From Caldilineaceae bacterium (GTDB taxonomy: Bacteria > Chloroflexota > Anaerolineae > Caldilineales > Caldilineaceae): DNA of 64,000 nt. Shown piece after piece: positions 41,732-49,219 of the stretch. The first letter of the stretch is position 1. Every line of letters begins with the position of its first letter. The notes under the pieces are model-generated. The model was not told the origin of the DNA, made no database searches, and worked only from the letters and a program-made list of their open reading frames with translations. The DNA lies in assembly GCA_026989655.1 (NCBI GenBank), contig JALSIX010000114.1, forward strand, positions 1 to 64,000, given 5' to 3'. Both the position numbers and the translations under genes were made by a program.

Positions 41732-43009
41732 ATGCGCGACGAGACCCTGTCCATCCACGCCGGCTGGAGCCACGATCCCACCACCAAGTCCATCGCGGTG
41801 CCCATCTACCAGACCGTGGCCTACGAGTTCGAGAATGCCCAACACGGCGCGGACCTGTTCAACCTGGCCGTGCCCGGCAACATCTACACCCGGATCATGA
41901 ACCCCACCAACGCCGTGCTGGAGGAACGGGTGGCCGCGCTGGAGCGCGGGGTGGCCGGCCTGGCCCTCAGCGCGGGCAGCGCGGCCATCCACTACGCCCT
42001 CCTCACCCTGGCGGAGGAGGGCAGCAACGTGGTCTCCGTGCCCCTGCTCTACGGCGGCACCTACACCCTCTTTGCCCACATGCTGCCCAAACAGGGGATC
42101 CAGGTACGCTTCGCGGAGGACGACCGGCCCGAGAGCCTGGAGCGCCTCATGGACGACAGGACCGTGGCCGTCTTCTGCGAGAGCATCGGCAACCCGGCCG
42201 GCAACATCGCGGACATCCAGGCCATCGCGGAGATGGCCCACAGCCACGGTGTGCCGGTGGTGGTGGACAACACCGTGGCCACCCCGGTGCTCATCAAGCC
42301 CATCGAGTACGGCGTGGACATCGTGGTCCACTCCCTGACCAAGTACATGGGAGGCCACGGCAACTCCCTGGGCGGCATCATCGTGGACTCCGGCCAGTTC
42401 CCCTGGAGCGACTATCCGGAGAAGTTTCCCATGCTGGTGAACCCCGAGCCGGCCTACCATGGGGTGGTCTACACCGAGGCCTTCGGCCCCGCAGCCTACA
42501 TCGCCCGGGTCCGCACCGTGCCCCTGCGCAACACCGGCTCGGCCATGAGCCCCTTCAACGCCTTTCTCATCCTCCAGGGCATCGAGACCCTGCCCCTGCG
42601 CATGGAGCGCCACTGCGCGAACGCCCTGGCCGTGGCCCGCTACCTCCAGGACGACCCCCGGGTCTCCTGGGTCCACTACGCGGGGCTCCCAGACTCGCCC
42701 TACTACGAACTGGCCCAGAAGTACACGGGCGGCCGTCCCTCGGCTCTCCTCAGCTTCGGGGTGCAGGGCGGGTACGAGGCCGGGGTCAAGTTCTACGACG
42801 CCCTGAAGCTCTTCAAGCGCCTGGTGAACATCGGCGACGTCCGCAGCCTGGCCGCGCATCCCGCCTCCACCACCCATCGCCAGCTCACCGAGGAGGAGCA
42901 GCGCAGCGCCGGCGTCACCCCGGACATGATCCGGCTCTGTGTGGGCATCGAGCACATCGACGACCTCCTGGAGGACCTGGACCAGGCCCTGACCGCGTCC
43001 CAACGGTGA
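41732..43009 (+). CDS. metY: O-acylhomoserine sulfhydrylase (PLP-dependent)
   Basis: The 425-residue protein is a Cys/Met-metabolism PLP enzyme of the MetY group: ETLSIHAGWSHDPTTKSIAVPIYQTVAYEF at the start, NIYTRIMNPTNAVLEERVAALE, VDNTVATP, and SLTKYMGGHG with the PLP-binding lysine. It condenses O-acylhomoserine with sulfide to form homocysteine, so this organism can use direct sulfhydrylation. Together with metA and the sulfur-uptake block it links reduced sulfur to methionine. GAGGAG lies about 11 nt upstream of the ATG. Confidence 0.95.
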   Translation: MRDETLSIHAGWSHDPTTKSIAVPIYQTVAYEFENAQHGADLFNLAVPGNIYTRIMNPTNAVLEERVAALERGVAGLALSAGSAAIHYALLTLAEEGSNVVSVPLLYGGTYTLFAHMLPKQGIQVRFAEDDRPESLERLMDDRTVAVFCESIGNPAGNIADIQAIAEMAHSHGVPVVVDNTVATPVLIKPIEYGVDIVVHSLTKYMGGHGNSLGGIIVDSGQFPWSDYPEKFPMLVNPEPAYHGVVYTEAFGPAAYIARVRTVPLRNTGSAMSPFNAFLILQGIETLPLRMERHCANALAVARYLQDDPRVSWVHYAGLPDSPYYELAQKYTGGRPSALLSFGVQGGYEAGVKFYDALKLFKRLVNIGDVRSLAAHPASTTHRQLTEEEQRSAGVTPDMIRLCVGIEHIDDLLEDLDQALTASQR

Positions 43010-43068
43010 GCCCCAAGCCCGGACAGGAGGACGAAGCGGCCAACCGGCCACCACAGAGGAGGGCTGCC

Positions 43069-43926
43069 ATGGACCGAAGAGCCTACTGGCGACAGAAGCT
43101 GGCCGAATCCCGGGCCACCCTGCTGGCTGCCCTGGAGGGCCTCCGGCCCGAGGACTGGGACACCCCGGTCTACGACCAGGGCGACCTGTGGACCGTCCGC
43201 ACGGTGGTGGGCCATCTGGCGGACAGCGAACGGGGCATGAGCATCCACGTGCACAAGATCCGCAAGGGGCAGCCCACCCTGCCGGAGCACTTCGACCTGG
43301 AACACTGGAATGCCGGGGTCCAGGAACGGATCGGCCACCGCTCCCCCGAGGAGCTCCTGGAGATGCTGGAGAGCGTTCGGGCCCGGACCCTCCAGGTGAT
43401 GGACTCCCTCCAGGAAGAGGAGTGGACCCTCACCGGACGACATCCCTCCCGGGGTCTCATCACCGTGGAACAGTACTACGAAACCATCCACGGCCATGAG
43501 ATGGCCCACGCAGAGGACATCCGCCGGGCCCTGGAAGCGGCCGGAAAGAGGGCCGCGGAGGAGAAGAACCCCATGCAGCTCTCCCACTGCATCCTGTTCG
43601 TCCCCGACATGGAGGCCGCCCTGGCCTTCTACCGGGATCGCCTGGGCCTGCCGGTCCGCTTCCAGTCGGAGGCCTGGGTGGAGTTCGACCTCCGGCCCAC
43701 CGCCCTGGCCCTGCACCGGGCCGAGACCGCGGCAGAGGCCACCCGGGGCGCGGGCCTGTTCTTCACGGTGGAGGACGTGGACGCGATCCATCGGCAGCTC
43801 CAGGAACAAGGCCTGGAGCCGTCCACGCCTCCCACAGACCAGGACTTCGGCTTCCGCACCGTGGTCTACACCGACCCCTTCGGCAACCAGGTCGAACTGG
43901 GAAGCCCGATCGGTCCCCCTGGATAG
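43069..43926 (+). CDS. DinB-like four-helix protein fused to a VOC/glyoxalase domain
   Basis: The 285-residue protein has an N-terminal DinB/MDMPI-type bundle (1-150). Potential metal histidines are in VVGHLADSERG and the HGHEMAHAEDI segment. A vicinal-oxygen-chelate domain follows (about 168-280: LSHCILFVPDMEAALAFYRDRLGLPVRF, LFFTVEDVDAIHRQL, VVYTDPFGNQVEL). DinB proteins are often thiol-dependent transferases, and VOC enzymes include glyoxalases and thiol-transferases, so a detoxification enzyme using a low-molecular-weight thiol is plausible but unproven. GGAGGG precedes the ATG. Confidence 0.8.
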   Translation: MDRRAYWRQKLAESRATLLAALEGLRPEDWDTPVYDQGDLWTVRTVVGHLADSERGMSIHVHKIRKGQPTLPEHFDLEHWNAGVQERIGHRSPEELLEMLESVRARTLQVMDSLQEEEWTLTGRHPSRGLITVEQYYETIHGHEMAHAEDIRRALEAAGKRAAEEKNPMQLSHCILFVPDMEAALAFYRDRLGLPVRFQSEAWVEFDLRPTALALHRAETAAEATRGAGLFFTVEDVDAIHRQLQEQGLEPSTPPTDQDFGFRTVVYTDPFGNQVELGSPIGPPG

Positions 43927-44029
43927 CGGGTCTCCATCCCCTCCCGGCCGATCGACCACAGGGCCGCCCCAGAGGCGGGACCGGGCGTTCTGGGGCGGGG
44001 GAAAGCCCAGCGGATCGGGGATGGGCATG

Positions 44030-44050
44030 GACCGCGGTCTGGGGTATAAT
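44030..44050 (+). promoter_or_regulatory. -10 of the Crp/Fnr gene with adjacent palindrome
   Basis: A consensus TATAAT lies at 44045-44050, 85 nt before the regulator start. No -35 is apparent. Instead the 10-nt palindrome GACCGCGGTC occupies 44030-44039, just upstream of the -10, and could bind a regulator. It does not match the TGnGAC-N4-GTCGCA motif. Confidence 0.5.
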
Positions 44051-44135
44051 AGGGGCACGACCAAGGGCCGGGCGTCCAGAGCCGCCGCCACCGGCCCTTG
44101 AGCCCTGCGGTTTGAAACGGGACCCAGAACCGGCC

Positions 44136-44849
44136 ATGCCCACATCGAAATCCGGTCAGGCGACGCGCTGGACCGAATCCATGGCACTGCTGGACCTGCT
44201 GCAGCAGGTCCCCTATTGGCAGGGCATCCCCGACGAGGCGCTGCTGGCTCTGGCCCAGGCGGCCCAGCCCATCCATGCACCGGCCGGGAAGACCCTCTTC
44301 GTGGAGGGGGAGCCCTGTGCCGGCTGGTACGTGGTGGAATCCGGGGTCGTCAAGATCTGCCGATACTCCCGGGAAGGTCGGGAACACATCCTGGCCCTGA
44401 TGCACCCCGCGGACAGCTTCAACGAGGTCTCCGTGTTGGACGGTGGGGGCAACCCGGCCACCGCGGTGACCCACACGGATGCGGTGGTATGGCGGGTACC
44501 CCGGGAGGACTTTCGTGTCCTCTCCTGCCGATACCCCTGCCTGGTGTGGGGCCTGGCCCAGAGCATGGCCGAACGTACCCGCTACCTGGTCCGGCTGGTG
44601 GAGGACCTGGTGATGCGGAGCGTGAAGGGCCGGCTGGCCCGTCTGCTGTTGGACCAGGCCCGGATGAACCAGGAGACCCAGGTGCCCCGGCTGATGACCC
44701 AGGAGGAGATGGCCGCATACCTGGGCACCGTCCGGGAGATGGTGGGGCGGGCCCTGCGGAGCCTGGCCGCCGCAGGGCTCATCGAGTTCGACCGCCACCG
44801 CATCGTCATCCTGGACCCCGAGGGCCTGGAGCGGGAGGCCACCTCCTGA
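44136..44849 (+). CDS. Crp/Fnr-family transcription regulator
   Basis: The 237-residue protein has a cyclic-nucleotide-binding-type beta-roll (about 20-130: GKTLFVEGEPCAGWYVVESGVVKI and HPADSFNEVSVLDGG), a long dimerisation helix and a C-terminal winged helix: MTQEEMAAYLGTVREMVGRALRSLAAAGLI. The recognition helix VREMVGR keeps the Arg-Glu...Arg arrangement that lets CRP read TGTGA-type half-sites. There is no N-terminal Fnr cysteine cluster, so direct O2 sensing by Fe-S is unlikely; haem or NO sensing as in DNR is possible. The matching site lies 2 bp beyond its stop codon. Confidence 0.88.
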   Translation: MPTSKSGQATRWTESMALLDLLQQVPYWQGIPDEALLALAQAAQPIHAPAGKTLFVEGEPCAGWYVVESGVVKICRYSREGREHILALMHPADSFNEVSVLDGGGNPATAVTHTDAVVWRVPREDFRVLSCRYPCLVWGLAQSMAERTRYLVRLVEDLVMRSVKGRLARLLLDQARMNQETQVPRLMTQEEMAAYLGTVREMVGRALRSLAAAGLIEFDRHRIVILDPEGLEREATS

Positions 44850-44850
44850 G

Positions 44851-44893
44851 CGTGACTTTTGTCGCAGCCTGCCCCCCGGCACCTCTCTATACT
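44851..44893 (+). promoter_or_regulatory. Class II Crp/Fnr-type promoter of the ferredoxin operon
   Basis: Palindrome CGTGAC-TTTT-GTCGCA (44851-44866), then exactly 21 nt, then -10 TATACT (44888-44893). This puts the site centre at about -41.5. There is no -35 hexamer, as expected for an activator-dependent promoter. The same arrangement occurs at 53767 and 57660. Confidence 0.8.
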
Positions 44894-44939
44894 GAGGGCG
44901 TACCCGTCCTGGGTCGCGCCTGTCAGGAGAGAAGCCGCC

Positions 44940-45179
44940 ATGGGGCAGTCCTCTTCCCTGCCTCTGCCCATCATCGATCCGGACCGCTGTACAGGCTGTC
45001 ATGCCTGTGTGGACGCGTGTCCCACCCAGGCCCTCCTCCAGATCCGGGGAAAGGCCTTCCTGGCCTTTCCAGAACGGTGCACCTTCTGCACCGTGTGCGA
45101 GGACCTGTGCCCCGAGGACGCGATCGCGCTGCCCTTCCTGATCGTCTTCGACCGCTCGGCAGAGAGGGAGGACCCATGA
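44940..45179 (+). CDS. Small 2x[4Fe-4S] ferredoxin
   Basis: The 79-residue protein has two C-x2-C-x2-C-x3-CP clusters: Cys17/20/23/27 and Cys47/50/53/57, so it should bind two [4Fe-4S] clusters and carry low-potential electrons. It resembles NapF- or NosR-side ferredoxin modules but has no other domain. CAGGAGAGAAG precedes the ATG. It is the first gene after the Crp/Fnr-type promoter and probably starts a seven-gene operon running to 48558. Confidence 0.92.
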   Translation: MGQSSSLPLPIIDPDRCTGCHACVDACPTQALLQIRGKAFLAFPERCTFCTVCEDLCPEDAIALPFLIVFDRSAEREDP

Positions 45180-45222
45180 CCGGGTCGGGCCCGGTGTGGC
45201 CCCTGGAGGGAGATCCACGGTG

Positions 45223-45690
45223 ATGGAGGCAACCGGCCGGGTGATCCCCGGGGCCTTGACCCTGGTGGACATCCACGGACAACGCCATACCCTGCAACGG
45301 ATGGGCCAGGGACGGCACCGGCTTCTCCTGTGGCTGCCCCGACCGAGCCCCGCCACCCTCCCCCCTTGGCTGATGGCCCTGGAACAGAGCGCTCCCGAGC
45401 TGCTCCAACGGGAAGCCCAGGCCCTGGTCCTGGTGCCCCTGGAGGGCCTGGCCTCCGTGGCCGTGTCCATGGGGGGAATGCCCTGGCCCGTCTACGGGCT
45501 CCCACCCCAGGAGCGGGAGCGGCTCCAGGCCGCGCTGGGCCGCCCCCTTCCGGATGTGGAGCCCGTGCTCCTGGTGGTCGATCGGTACGGGGAGCTCTTC
45601 GCGGCGTTGGATGCCGACGCTGAGCCGGGTGCCCTGCTGGCCCAGGCCCTCTCCTGGCTGGACTTCATCGGCCTGCAGTGTCCCGAGTGA
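45223..45690 (+). CDS. Redoxin-like protein without a CxxC motif
   Basis: The 155-residue protein has a thioredoxin-like fold pattern: an N-terminal strand GALTLVDIHGQRHTL, HRLLLWLPRPSP where the active-site loop would be, and VLLVVDRYGELFAALD before a terminal helix ending LDFIGLQCPE. The usual redox cysteines at the loop are missing and the only cysteine is near the C-terminus, so a carrier or chaperone role fits better than disulfide exchange. I chose the ATG at 45223 behind GGAGGGAGAT; a GTG lies one codon earlier. Confidence 0.65.
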   Translation: MEATGRVIPGALTLVDIHGQRHTLQRMGQGRHRLLLWLPRPSPATLPPWLMALEQSAPELLQREAQALVLVPLEGLASVAVSMGGMPWPVYGLPPQERERLQAALGRPLPDVEPVLLVVDRYGELFAALDADAEPGALLAQALSWLDFIGLQCPE

Positions 45691-45790
45691 GGGGTGGCCG
45701 AGTGGCCCGGGTAGGCCACCGTGCCCTTTCGGGGGCCGGGCATCGCCCCCCGGAAGGCTCCCTGCCCCTCCATCCCGAAGCGGTTCGTGT

Positions 45791-46297
45791 ATGCGTGTGC
45801 TCTACCTGCTCTCCGTGTGGCTGCACATCCTGGCCGCGGTCCTCTGGCTCGGTGGGATCCTCTTTCTGACCCTGGTGCTGGTGCCCGCGATCCGAGGCTC
45901 CGAGTACCGGCGTCACTCCAGTGGCCTGTTCCACCACATCGGGGTGCGCTTCCGTTGGATCGGGTGGCTCTGCTACGGGCTGCTGATGGCCAGCGGCACC
46001 CTCAACCTGGTCTACCGGGGGGTGACGTGGGAGACTGTGACCTCCTGGGCCTTCTGGACCGGCCCTTGGGGGAGACTGCTGGGCATCAAGCTCCTGCTGG
46101 TGGCCGTCATCCTGTTGGCCAGCGCGTACCACGACTTCGTCATTGGCCCCCGCTCCACCGCGGCCGCTCGGGCCCATCCCGGGTCTCCCCAGAGCCAACG
46201 TCTCCGACGGCAGGCCAGTTGGGTGGGGCGCTTCAACCTGGCCCTGGGCCTGGTGGTGGTCCTGTTGGCCGTCATGTTGGTCCGTGGAGGTGTGTGA
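45791..46297 (+). CDS. CopD/DUF4149-like four-span membrane protein
   Basis: The 168-residue membrane protein has four predicted spans, with conserved-looking histidines in WLHILAAVLWLGG (first span), GLFHHIGVRFRWIGW and ASAYHDFVIGP. This is the pattern of CopD-type and related proteins that bind copper or haem in the membrane. In an operon with other nitrogen-oxide-linked genes, a role in copper or haem handling is plausible. No good ribosome-binding site is seen; the start is set by the hydrophobic segment. Confidence 0.7.
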   Translation: MRVLYLLSVWLHILAAVLWLGGILFLTLVLVPAIRGSEYRRHSSGLFHHIGVRFRWIGWLCYGLLMASGTLNLVYRGVTWETVTSWAFWTGPWGRLLGIKLLLVAVILLASAYHDFVIGPRSTAAARAHPGSPQSQRLRRQASWVGRFNLALGLVVVLLAVMLVRGGV

Positions 46298-46626
46298 TCG
46301 TGTCCCTTCCGGTGGTCCATCCCGATCTGACTGTCCTGACAGGCCAGGTGGCCGCGGACAGCATCGTCAGCCGTACCCTGGTGAACGAGGGCGGTCTGCG
46401 CTGTGTGCTCTTCGACTTCGCGGCCGGCCAGGAGCTCACGGAACATACCAACCCCATGGCCGCCACCGTCCAGGTGTTGGCCGGCACGGGCACCATGACC
46501 TTGGGGGACCAGGAGCATGGGCTCCAGGCCGGGACCTGGGTCTACATCCCGCCCCACCTCCCCCACTCGGTCCGGGCCCAGGAACGGCTGGTCTTCCTCC
46601 TCACCCTGGCCCGGACGACCCCATAG
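46294..46626 (+). CDS. Small cupin-domain protein
   Basis: The 110-residue single-domain cupin has motif 1 as ELTEHTNPMAATVQVLAGTGTMTLG and motif 2 as AGTWVYIPPHLPHSVRA. Potential metal ligands are the first-motif histidine and glutamates and His in PHLPH. Such proteins may bind a metal and a small molecule. The GTG start overlaps the stop of the CopD-like gene (GTGA), so translation is coupled. A GTG two codons later is a possible alternative. Confidence 0.8.
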   Translation: MIVSLPVVHPDLTVLTGQVAADSIVSRTLVNEGGLRCVLFDFAAGQELTEHTNPMAATVQVLAGTGTMTLGDQEHGLQAGTWVYIPPHLPHSVRAQERLVFLLTLARTTP

Positions 46627-46628
46627 CC

Positions 46629-47723
46629 ATGCGGCCCGGCAGTGCTCCTCCCGTCCGCTGGCGCTTCCTGCTCCTGGCCCTGGGAGGCATGGCCATGGTG
46701 GCGGCCCTGTGGGGCGGCCTGGCGCGGATGGGAGTGCTGGGGTCGGTTCCCCGGCCCACCTGGGGCGCGGACCACGGCCCTCTGATGGTGGGCGCCTTCC
46801 TGGGCACGGTCATCGGCCTGGAACGGGCAGTGGCCCTGGGCCGGCCCTGGACCTACCTGGGGCCGGCCAGCACGGGCCTGGCCGGGGTGCTGGTCCTGGC
46901 CGGTGGGCCTCCCCTGCTGGCCCAAGCCCTGCTCCTCCTGGGCAGCCTGGTGCTGCTGGCGGTCTTCCGACAGATCCTGGCCCTCCATTCAGCCCTTCAC
47001 ACCTGGACCATGGCCGGCGGTGCCCTGTTCTGGGCCGTGGGCAACGGCCTGTGGCTGGGCGGCCTCCCCACGGCCCGGGTGGTGTGGTGGTGGGTCGGCT
47101 TCCTGGTCCTCACCATCGCGGGGGAACGGCTGGAGCTCAGCCGGCTGTTGCGGCTGCCCCCCTGGGCCCGCTGGACCTTTGCCGCGGCCATGGGCTGGAT
47201 GGCCCTGGGCACCTTCGCGGTGACCCTGGAACCAACCGGAGGGGGCCGGGCCGTGGGCCTGGGCCTGGTGGCCGTGGCCCTGTGGCTCCTGCGCTACGAC
47301 ATCGCCTGGCGTCGGCTGGGCGCAGGGGAACCGGCCCGCTTCGCGGCCCTCTGTCTGCTGGGGGGTTACATCTGGTTGCTGGTGGGGGGTCTGTTGGCCC
47401 TGGGGTACGGCAGCCCGGCCGGCGGCCCGCGGTACGATGCCATGCTCCACGCGGTCTTCGTGGGCTTCGTGTTCGCCATGATCCTCGCCCACGCGCCCAT
47501 CATCCTGCCCGGGGTGGTGGGGATCGCCGTGCCTTTCCGGTCGACCGCCTATCTTCCCCTGGCCCTGCTCCACCTCTCCCTGGCCCTGCGGGTGGTCGGG
47601 GACCTGGGTGGGGGCCCCAGGCTCCGGGCATGGGGCGGGATTCTCAACACGCTGGCCCTCCTGCTCTTCGTGCTCCACACGGCCTGGGCCGCCCAGGGGC
47701 ACCGCGACGCTGTGTTCCGGTGA
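46629..47723 (+). CDS. NnrS-like/haem-copper-oxidase-related polytopic membrane protein
   Basis: The 364-residue protein has about eleven membrane spans. Intramembrane histidines sit in GADHGPLMVGAFLG, LHSALHTWTMAGG and the long LHAVFVGFVFAMILAHAPIILPGVVG, a pattern like NnrS-type and related membrane proteins found with denitrification genes. NnrS proteins carry haem and copper and protect against nitrosative stress. Identity to NnrS is not certain by eye. It starts 2 nt after the cupin stop and precedes two small proteins that look like haem-copper-oxidase subunit I fragments. Confidence 0.6.
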   Translation: MRPGSAPPVRWRFLLLALGGMAMVAALWGGLARMGVLGSVPRPTWGADHGPLMVGAFLGTVIGLERAVALGRPWTYLGPASTGLAGVLVLAGGPPLLAQALLLLGSLVLLAVFRQILALHSALHTWTMAGGALFWAVGNGLWLGGLPTARVVWWWVGFLVLTIAGERLELSRLLRLPPWARWTFAAAMGWMALGTFAVTLEPTGGGRAVGLGLVAVALWLLRYDIAWRRLGAGEPARFAALCLLGGYIWLLVGGLLALGYGSPAGGPRYDAMLHAVFVGFVFAMILAHAPIILPGVVGIAVPFRSTAYLPLALLHLSLALRVVGDLGGGPRLRAWGGILNTLALLLFVLHTAWAAQGHRDAVFR

Positions 47724-47732
47724 GGGGATCCC

Positions 47733-48152
47733 ATGCCTCCCATTACCCGTCGCTTCATCAAGACCGGCCTGGTCTACTTCGTGCTGGCCATGATCGCGGG
47801 GATCCTGGTCGCGGCCAGGCCCGTCTTCCACCTGCCGACCCCGGCGGGCGCGCTCACGCCCATCTACTTCCACCTGTTCATGGTGGGGTGGGTGCTCCAG
47901 CTCATCATGGGCATCGCCTACTGGATGTTCCCCAAGTACAGCCGCGAGCGCCCCAGGGGCTACAACGGGCTCATGTGGACCGCGTACGGGCTGTTGAACC
48001 TAGGGCTGGTGCTGCGGGTGATCGCGGAGCCCATGGCTACCCTCCAGGAACGGCCGCTGTGGGGGTGGCTCCTGGTCGTCTCCGCGGTGAGCCAGTGGCT
48101 GGCGGCCCTGGCCTTCACCGCGAACATGTGGCCCCGGGTGAAGGAGAAGTGA
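47733..48152 (+). CDS. Four-span protein resembling part of cbb3/NorB-type oxidase subunit I, copy 1
   Basis: The 139-residue membrane protein has four spans. The second contains TPIYFHLFMVGWVLQLIMGIAYWMFPKYS, where the H-x5-GW-xxQ-xxxGxAYWxxP pattern resembles a helix of cbb3- or NorB-type subunit I that carries a haem ligand. A full subunit I has twelve or more spans, so this cannot be a complete oxidase. It may bind haem as a small dimer or with its paralogue immediately downstream (2-nt gap). Confidence 0.7.
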   Translation: MPPITRRFIKTGLVYFVLAMIAGILVAARPVFHLPTPAGALTPIYFHLFMVGWVLQLIMGIAYWMFPKYSRERPRGYNGLMWTAYGLLNLGLVLRVIAEPMATLQERPLWGWLLVVSAVSQWLAALAFTANMWPRVKEK

Positions 48153-48153
48153 G

Positions 48154-48558
48154 ATGCCCCGCCTGAGCGTCTGGTTCATCCGCGCGTCCTTCGTCTACCT
48201 GCTCATCGGGGTGACCCTGGGCATGCTCATGCTGTGGAACAAGGGCGTTCCCCTACACCCCGCGGTCTGGCGGCTGTTACCGGCCCACATGGACTTCCTC
48301 CTCCTGGGGTGGACCCTGCAGTTGGCCCTAGGCGTGGCCTTCTGGATCCTGCCCCGGTTCATGACCTCTCGGGGGAACGTGAAGCCGGCCTGGGCCGCCT
48401 TCTTCCTGCTCAACGTGGGGGTATGGCTGGTGGGGGTAGGGGGCGCGCTGGGCCGGCCGGGCTATGTCCTGGCCGGCCGGGTGGCCGAGGCGATGGCCGC
48501 GGCCGCCTTCGCGCTCCATGCCTGGCCCCGGGTCAAGCCTCCCCTGGGGATGGAGTAG
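48154..48558 (+). CDS. Four-span protein resembling part of cbb3/NorB-type oxidase subunit I, copy 2
   Basis: The 134-residue protein is a divergent paralogue of the gene just upstream: LPAHMDFLLLGWTLQLALGVAFWILPRF aligns with that protein's YFHLFMVGWVLQLIMGIAYWMFPKY, and overall span spacing is the same. The histidine is shifted within the helix (AHMDF instead of YFHLF), so haem ligation may differ. The pair ends the operon; the terminator at 48586-48612 follows. Confidence 0.7.
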   Translation: MPRLSVWFIRASFVYLLIGVTLGMLMLWNKGVPLHPAVWRLLPAHMDFLLLGWTLQLALGVAFWILPRFMTSRGNVKPAWAAFFLLNVGVWLVGVGGALGRPGYVLAGRVAEAMAAAAFALHAWPRVKPPLGME

Positions 48559-48574
48559 CCGGGGAGGAGGCCCC

Positions 48575-48612
48575 GAAAAAACGGTGCCGCCTCCCCTGCG
48601 AGGGGAGGCGGC
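48575..48612 (-). terminator. Intrinsic terminator for the cytochrome c gene (bidirectional)
   Basis: A perfect 12-bp stem (48586-48597 with 48601-48612) closes a GCG loop. On the minus strand it is followed by a T6 run (48576-48581), which terminates the cytochrome gene. The hairpin is also 28 nt after the plus-strand operon and may stop it too. Confidence 0.9.
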
Positions 48613-48635
48613 CATCCACGCCGGGGAGGCGGGGG

Positions 48636-49070
48636 CTATTCCAGTGTGCGGATGAAGGCCACCACGTCGTAGAGGTCCTGGTCGGTCAGGGCCGGGTTGC
48701 CGCCCTTGGGCGGCATGGCCACCCCGGTGGTGTTGAGCGGATCGTCGGTGCTGCGCCCCTGCTTGATGAACTCCACCAGCTCGTCGTCCGTCTTGCCCCG
48801 GATGAACTCGCTGTCCGCGGGATACAGGCTCTTGCCCAGGCCCTGGATGCCCTTGGCGTCCGGGCCGTGGCAGGCCGCGCAGCTCTGCCGGTAGATCTGC
48901 TTGCCCCGTTCCGGGTCTCCCACCATCTGGGGAGCCGCAGCAGCCTGTTCCTGGGCGGCCGGAGCTTCGGCGGCCGGTTCCTCCTCGCCGCCGCCACCGC
49001 ATCCGGCCAGGCCGAAGGCCAGCAACGCAACCAACATCAGTACGAGAGAATGCCGCCATACGCGGTCCAT
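48636..49070 (-). CDS. Lipoprotein c-type cytochrome (mono-haem)
   Basis: The 144-residue protein has a lipoprotein signal with lipobox LAGC (Cys24), an Ala/Glu-rich linker and one class I cytochrome c domain with CAACH (Cys64, Cys67, His68) and the axial-Met candidate in GVAMPPKGGN. It should be anchored outside the membrane and pass electrons, probably to NosZ or another terminal reductase, because it lies directly downstream of nosL. AAGGAGG precedes the ATG. The 149-nt gap to nosL leaves open whether it has its own promoter. Confidence 0.9.
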   Translation of the reverse strand: MDRVWRHSLVLMLVALLAFGLAGCGGGGEEEPAAEAPAAQEQAAAAPQMVGDPERGKQIYRQSCAACHGPDAKGIQGLGKSLYPADSEFIRGKTDDELVEFIKQGRSTDDPLNTTGVAMPPKGGNPALTDQDLYDVVAFIRTLE

Positions 49071-49219
49071 GGAACGGTACCTCCTTTGGGTAGACAGGAG
49101 CACACGAAGCGATGTCGCCAACATCCAGAGGACACGGCCGCCGCTCCCCAGGGAAGCCCCGGGGCAGGGCGAGGCCGTGCCCTCTGGTGTATGGTGGCCG
49201 ATTCGGTACGGTGGCCGAT

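Noticed and set aside
43548-43926. A separate glyoxalase gene starting inside the DinB-VOC frame
   Set aside because: There is no stop between the domains and no clear Shine-Dalgarno sequence before the internal ATG, so a fusion is the simpler reading.
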